From: Protea cynaroides
Taxonomy: Eukaryota; Streptophyta; Magnoliopsida; Proteales; Proteaceae
Assembly: GCA_028583415.1 (NCBI GenBank)
Contig: CM053269.1
Span: 29,206,254-29,270,253 of the forward strand
DNA: 64,000 bases
Direction of reading: 5' to 3'
The position numbers and the translations under genes are program-made. This document shows, one piece after another, positions 58,170 to 64,000 of the stretch; position 1 is the stretch's first letter; every line of letters begins with the position of its first letter. The notes beneath the pieces were generated by a model. It saw nothing but the letters and a program-made list of their open reading frames with translations. It did not search any database and was not told the origin of the DNA.

Positions 58170-60140
58170 CTCCACTTAAAACCAGGCGGATGTAGATATC
58201 CTTGTAGCTAAGTATTCCATCCCAGACAGATATGTATGTAGGGTGGCTGGGGGCCGTGAAGCCCCTTGTACCTTCAGTTTGAATGAGATTTGTGTATACC
58301 AAGAGATGCTTGTCTTCGGGTTCCGTGTGCCCCTCCCAATAGAAGTTGTTCGCATACTAGAATATTATCGGATTGCCCTTGGGCCCTTGCATTTCAACTA
58401 TTGGTGGCATCTTATTGCATTTGTCATATTCTTTATGCGTCTTGAGCTCATTCCTTCGATAGATTTGTTTAGGAGCATATTTAGTCTAAATGTAGAGAAA
58501 GAAACCCAAGCCCACACCAAAGTGAAAACCCTAACTATGTGGTATTACTTCAACAGGAAGATCTTTACCCCAAAGGTCTTGAGTTCTCAGAGGCCTTCAC
58601 TTTCGGGTTGGTGTAACACCTTCTTTTTCATTGGGCAAAAAGATGGAGCCTCTTTTCCTGTCAGCAATATTTGGGGCTTTCATAGTGATAAAAATGCCCA
58701 CGAGTTGAACAAGAAACCTGAACTCTCTGATTACAACTTCGAGTCTTACAAACTGGCTGAAAAACAGAAAGCTGGTTCTGGGTTATCCCATCATGAGTTG
58801 GCAGATTATAATTTCTGCTTCTTTGACCGCCAATGAATCCCAGGAGGGGACTATGATGACTTCAAAGTAATAGACAGGTGGGCTAAATAAGAGGAGATGG
58901 AGCCCCCTATCTCTGGTAAATTGCGTATAACTTTGAACGCATTCTATTTATCGTGTACTTGACTTGGGTACTGACAACATTCCTTTTGCGCCTTTGCAAT
59001 ATGCAAAGTAAAAGTAGAACTAGGCCCAATGAGGAAGAAGGGTATTGCCATTGCTGAACTGAAGGTTGAATCTTCTAAGAAATCCGAGACAACTCCCCAA
59101 GAGGCTCCACACAAGGGGAGAGCCACTAAGGCTTCCCAGCGACTGAAAACAAGGGTAGCATGGGCACAAGAGTCTGCTCTGAAGAGAAAGAGACTGTTAC
59201 CACCTTCAACTCCATTAGAATGAGAACCTGATGGGGCCAAAATATAGGAGATTTATGACTTAACAGGTGATCATCTAGAAGGTTGTTTAGATAAAGCAAC
59301 AGCGCAGGTCCCTTCACATGGTGACTTGACAGAGATTTCTAAGGAGAGGAAGTTCATTCCTGAATGATCGATGAAAATCACCGATTGTGGAATCTTTGAA
59401 GCACAGGTGGCTCGAGAACTCCTCCAAGGAATTTCTCCCCCCAAAGATCGATAATACATTGCTGGTAGCACCCCAAAGGAGCTGAATGATTCAATCTTTA
59501 TAGCGCTTTATAGCGTAGGCTACTTCTACATTGAATTGCTAATAGTCTTCTTTTACTTGCAGTTTACTAATTCTCTATGTAATGCTTCCACAAGATTTGA
59601 ATATCTAGAAGATGAACTTGCAGAGGCCGACAAGAGATATGAGAATGAAGTTCGAGAGACAAGTCAGCTATCTTTGCTTTTGAAGATAACAGAGGATGCC
59701 CTCACAAGAGAGAAAGGTAAGGTAAAGGATGAAGTGGATAAGAAATTGCTAAAAGGAATAGGGCTAAAGAAGCCTTGAAGAAGGTAGTTGCTTTGGAGAA
59801 AGAGAAAGCCAAGTGGATGGAGGATAAAACTACATTGGATAAGGAGAAAAATGATTTGGAGAGAGAATTCTATGACAAGATCAATGCTGCTATAGAAGAG
59901 TTCAAGAGTTAAAAAGCTCTGGTGGATATGATTTATAGAGCAGATGAATTTGCTTTTGTTTGAACTGAAATTGGCAATGCAACTTTCAGGCAGACATTTC
60001 GCGAGCTAAGAGATTTTGTTAGGATCAAAGTTCCAGACTTTGATTTCTCTGAGTTAAGAGATGAGCCACTTTCTCTAGATATCGAGAACAAGAACGGCAT
60101 TGTGCCTATGTGTTCATCATCTAGATCACCCGAAGAATGA
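58170..60140 (+). pseudogene. Antisense ORF of the Tat element (Transposase_28-type domain, coiled coil), broken
   Basis: Opposite in strand to pol. From about 58170 the reading runs through IPDRYVCRVAGGREAP into the frame of 58243-58836, with VPLPIEVVRILEYYRIALGP and WYYFNRK, the style of the plant 'putative gypsy type transposon' domain (Pfam PF04195). Stops and frame changes follow. 59536-59778 is a coiled-coil part (RFEYLEDELAEADKRYENEV), then more Lys/Glu-rich sequence to about 59910 and a last piece near 60000-60140. Such ORFs are known between pol and the 3' LTR of Retand-type Tat elements. Their function is unknown. Confidence 0.72.
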
Positions 60141-60159
60141 AACTGTAGCTCCTCATTCA

Positions 60160-60700
60160 CTTGCCACTGGCTTCACTGAAGTAGAATTGTGTAAATGACC
60201 TATTTCATTTTAAAAATGGACAAAACATAGAATTTTGGCCTGTACATGGGCCTATTAAGTGTTCGTGATTGTTTGCTTTTTGTTATCTCTATATTGCTTG
60301 TTTTTGCTCTTTTGTCTTGTTTGCCAAATTTTGAGGGTTGCAGTGTGTATATTATATATACCCCCCGAATTCATGTTGAATGTACAAAGTACATTAAATG
60401 CGAACTAATGTTCGTAGCTGCTTCTTTTTCTTAAGCTAGTTGCACCCCCCCCCAGGTATCGATCAAGTCGTGTATAATGAAGTGAGTGATATATAGCCAA
60501 ATTGAAGACAAAAGAGATCGAATGTAAAGTATATTTTTATTGATAGAATTTTTGAAGATTTTTTTATATGCCATGGCTTTGATATGGGGTACCATTTAAC
60601 TTACATAAATGATACGTCCCTGGTCGAGTTGCTCGGACAATTCTATATGGCCCTTCCCAATTTGGTTGTAATTTTCCTTATTGAGAAGGTGTAGATAGAG
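60160..60700. other. Spacer between antisense ORF and pol of the Tat element
   Basis: AT-rich with TATATATACCCCCC near 60350; no gene recognised. Confidence 0.5.
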
Positions 60701-60704
60701 ATGC

Positions 60705-63700
60705 TTACCAAAGAACTAAGTCTCTGACTGGAAATTGACAAGCTTTAACTCGTGAGTTGTAATACCTTGCTACCTTCTGTTGGTATGATAGGATGTTTAA
60801 GGATGCGTTTTCTCGAACTTCTGGAAGCAAATCGAGATTCACACGCAGGGCTTCTGAGTTGGCTTCTTCATCATAATTGAAGATATGGTAAGTTGGGAAG
60901 GTAACTTCCACTAGTAATACAGCTTCTGCCCCATACACCAACATGAAGGGTGTTTCCCCCGTCACTGTTCGACTTATTGTCCTGCAGGACCATAGTATGC
61001 TGGGTAGCTCCTCGTACCATAACCCTTTCTTCTCTTCAAGTCGTTTTGTTAAGGAACGTCCAAGCTCCTTGTTTACAGCTTCTATCTGGCCATTCAACTC
61101 TAGATGATAGACCGAAGTCGGTCTATGCTCTATCTTGAAACCTTTACACAGAGCTGTGAACTGCTTCCCGTTGAATGAAGGCCCATTGTCTGTGACGAAG
61201 ACTTGCGGGACTCCAAATCGATAGATGATGGAGAGTCTGATAAAGTTCTCCATGTACTCTGCATCAGTAGAAGTTACCGCCTCCGCCTCTATCCACTTAG
61301 AAAAATAATCTACCGCTACTAGCAAATAGTTCTTTTTATATCGAGATGATGGGAATGGGCCAACAATTTTCAATCCTCATATCATGAATGGCAGTGGGCT
61401 TGTAATCGATTGTAGCTGTGTAGATGGGGTGTGACTAAGTTCCATGCGCCTCTATCATTATAAATATTCTTGAGCGAATTTCTTGCAATCTGCAATCATT
61501 GTTGGCCAATAGTATCCTTGCTTTAGTATCTTGTGACTCAAGGTTCTACCCCTTGAGTGGTTGCCACATATGCCTGCATGCACCTCTATAAGAGCCAATT
61601 GAGCCTCCTTTGGGGTTAGACACCTCAAAAGTGGTCTTAGGTAGGACTTCTTGTACAGTAGTCCTTCAAACATGATGTAGTACTTTGACTTATCAAAATT
61701 TTCCTTCTTTCCTTTTGATCCTCTGAGAGGATACCTTCTGTTAAGTACGCCTTGATTGGATCCATCCAAGTCATCGCTACATCCACTTGCTAAACTTCTT
61801 GATCCTCTGCTATACTCGGAGTAATCAATACATCAATATAAACCGACTTATCTAAGTCGGTTAGATCTTTCGTTTAGAGCCGAGATAATGCATCTGCTTC
61901 TGCGTTTTCCTTCCTGTCAACGTTCTGAATTTCATATTCTTCAAAGCTTGAATGAGTTGACTTGGTCGTCACTAGATATTCTTGGAGGTCTTCCTATTTA
62001 GCTTCATATTCACCCTTGACTTGACGCACGACGACTTGTGAGTCACTGAAGATGTCAAGTCGTCATAACATAAGACTCTTCGCAAGTCGCAAACCTGCTT
62101 GCAAGGCTTCATACTTTGCCACATTGTTTGTGGCATCGAATTCAAAACTGAGTGCTATACGCACTTTGAAACCTTCTGGGTGGTGAGGATTACTCCTGCC
62201 CCTGACTGTTGAGGGTTTGAGGTTCCATCAACAAGCAGGGTCCATTTCGATAATGGCCCAACACACGCTTTTTTCTTGGGTTGCTCATAGATTTTAGCAT
62301 CTACAGTCTTGTCGACTTCTGCACTTTCATCAGGTGGCATTTCCAAAATAAAGTCTGTTAGAGCTTGTGCTTTTATCGCCGTCATTAGTAGGAAATCAAT
62401 TGCAAACTCATTGAGTCTGATTGCCCAATTCACTAATCAACCTAATATGTCTGGCCGTGCTAGTATTTTCTTCAAGGGCTTGTCGGATAAAACTATTATG
62501 GACCCAACTATTATTGTATGGGCCTGAAAGTATGGCCTTAATTTTCTAGCAGCAACTACTAAGGAAAGGGCTAGCTTTTCAACTGGTTTGTACTTAGTTT
62601 CAGTGTCGAGTAGGATCTTGCTTACATAGTATATTGGCCATTGATTGTTCTTGACCTCTTTTAGAAGAACTGCACTCACTACTGCCATTGAAGTTACATG
62701 ATACTGCTGAAGTTGTTCACCAAGCTCTGGCATAGTTAATACTAGAGGAGTTGTGAGATACTTCTTCAACTCGTCGAAAGCTTATTGGCACTCTTCTGTC
62801 CATTCAAACTTATTTGATCCCTTCAACGTCTTGAAGAAGAGTAAACAGAAGTCCACAGATCTAGACATAAATCGATTGAGCGCTGAAATGTGGCCAGTTA
62901 ACTCCTGAATTTGTTTTGGCCTTGCGGGCGACTTCATTTGCATAATCGCTTCTATCTTGGCTGGGTTTTCTTCGATCCCCCTTTAGGAAACCATGAAGCT
63001 TAAAAATTTGCTAGTGTACTCTGAAAATGTATTTTACTAGATTTAACCGCATCTGGGGTGTTCAAAGGACCTCAAAGGCTTCTTTCAAGTCGCTTATATG
63101 ACTCGAGCACCTCTTGCTTTTGACTACGAATTCGTCAACATAGACCTCCATGTTCCAGCCAATCTATTTCTCGAACACCTTGTTCACCAATCTCTAATAA
63201 GTTACTCCATCATTCTTCAAGCTGGACAGCATGACTATGTAGCAGTACAAACCATCTTTAGTTATGAAGGATGTACTCTCTTCGTCTGGCCTATACATCT
63301 TGATTAGGTTGTAACTAGAATACGCGACCATGAATGTTAGCATCTCATGACCTATAGTTGCGTTAATCAATTTATCTATCCGAGGCAAGGAGTAATAGTC
63401 TTTAGGATACGTTTTATTCAAATCGGTGAAGTCAATACATATTCTCTATTTTCCATTGGACTTGGACACCATTACAACATTAGTTACCCATTGTAGGTAT
63501 TTGAGCTCCCTGATAAACCCTGCTGCTAAGAGTTTGTCGACTTCTTCCTTGATGACGATCTTACGCTCTGGGGCAAAGTTCTATTTTTTTTGCTGGATAG
63601 GTCTAAATGACTTGTCTATGCTTAACTTGTGCTCCATTAGCTCTCGATACCAGGCATGTCTGACGCAAACCACACAAAGATGTCTAGATTGTCTTTGAGG

Positions 63701-64000
63701 AAGGTGATTATCTCTTCCCTTTGACTTCCTTGGAGAGAAGATCCGATCTGGAAGCATCTTTGTGGTTCTTAGTTTAAAATAGGAACTTGAACGAGTTCTT
63801 CTGTAGGAGTTCCTCTTTCTTGTTGCAGGTCGTTGTGCAAGTCCTTAATTACGATGTTTTCGTTGTATGAGTTGAAAGTTACTTCTCGCTTTCTTCCAAG
63901 TCAGTTACATAGGAACGCCGTGATAACCGCTGATCCACCTTGCAATGTCCTTCCCCATACAAGGTTAGAAATTTCACCACCAGGTGAGCCACTAAAATAC
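60705..64000 (-). pseudogene. Tat element pol (RT, RNase H, integrase), broken and cut by the window edge
   Basis: 63194-63421: RT with PKDYYSLPRIDKLI and the following DEESTSFITKDGLYCY. Near 63130-63155 the catalytic YVDD motif reads YVDE. 62437-62769: RT/RNase H connection (SKILLDTETKYKPVEKLAL). 62155-62433: WAIRLNEFAIDF, KAQALTDFI, LLVDGTSNPQQSGAGV (RNase H). 61458-61769: integrase zinc region (H-X3-H then C-X2-C-like, GNHSRGRTLSHKILKQGYYWP). 60705-61373: integrase core, open for 222 residues, with FSKWIEAEAV, VTDNGPSF and LNGQIEAVNKELG. Frames break between these parts. Confidence 0.87.

Larger units (their letters stand above)
56554..64000 (-). mobile_element. Ty3/gypsy Tat-lineage retrotransposon, 3' part
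   Basis: Minus strand, cut by the window edge. From right to left it has RT, RNase H, zinc-binding and core integrase, a spacer containing an ORF on the opposite strand, a 29-bp tandem array, a purine tract (GGAAAAGCAAGGGGCAAC) and a 3' LTR. RT before integrase marks Ty3/gypsy. The RNase H plus antisense ORF plus tandem-repeat 3' UTR layout is that of the Tat (Retand/Ogre) lineage. Coding parts are decayed. Confidence 0.88.

Overview
This is a transposon-rich stretch of a plant nuclear genome, almost certainly an angiosperm. The reasons are GT-AG introns in a plant-type DEAD-box helicase gene, degenerate Ty1/copia and Ty3/gypsy (Tat-type) retrotransposons primed from initiator tRNA-Met, hAT elements, and a short insert resembling the plant Au SINE. 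The species cannot be named from the sequence alone.

The only clear host gene is a DEAD-box RNA helicase on the minus strand. Its start codon is at 55180. Seven coding exons follow (54896-55180, 49369-49461, 49108-49272, 48880-48975, 37805-37879, 34590-34751, 1633-1713). They encode about 319 residues, from the N-terminus through the Q motif, Walker A, PTREL, GG, TPGR, DEAD and SAT motifs. The C-terminal RecA domain lies beyond the left edge. So 53.5 kb of the 64 kb window is one unfinished gene, and its introns (about 5.4 kb, 96 bp, 132 bp, 11.0 kb, 3.1 kb and 32.9 kb) hold most of the other features. Every visible exon is a multiple of three and every intron is phase 0.

Intron 6 (1714-34589) holds two nests. 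The first is copia A (2695-13744, minus, target duplication CTGCT), split by copia B (3554-9638, plus). B is itself split by a hAT-like element with CATAGTTGTCAAGGC ends (7298-8285), and its 3' LTR carries an Au-like SINE (9416-9529). The second is a Mutator-like element J (about 14028-33125), carrying a 131-bp MITE and split by copia C (15983-32447, plus). C is interrupted by a protein-coding hAT element (17794-22890), by a second hAT-like insert (about 25258-26193), and, in its 3' LTR, by copia D (27056-32190, minus).

Intron 5 has a GTATCGATAC-rich repeat, a 496-bp hAT-like MITE and a 212-bp tandem duplication. Intron 4 has a hAT-like element I (38478-47954), split by copia F (39101-47909), which is split by a probable solo LTR G (39776-47105). 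G contains copia E (40697-46166, minus) and solo LTR H (46241-46975). Intron 1 has a solo LTR (50245-50686) and a non-autonomous relative (K, 50991-52419) of the coding hAT element. K contains an 875-bp foldback sequence.

Upstream of the helicase promoter, 56554-64000 is the 3' part of a Ty3/gypsy Tat-lineage element on the minus strand. It has decayed pol, an antisense ORF, a 29-bp tandem array in its 3' untranslated region, and a 3' LTR that points at the helicase gene. Nearly all retroelement ORFs are broken by stops and frameshifts. Direct evidence for the nesting is a set of target-site duplications that match exactly or nearly exactly; each is given with its element.
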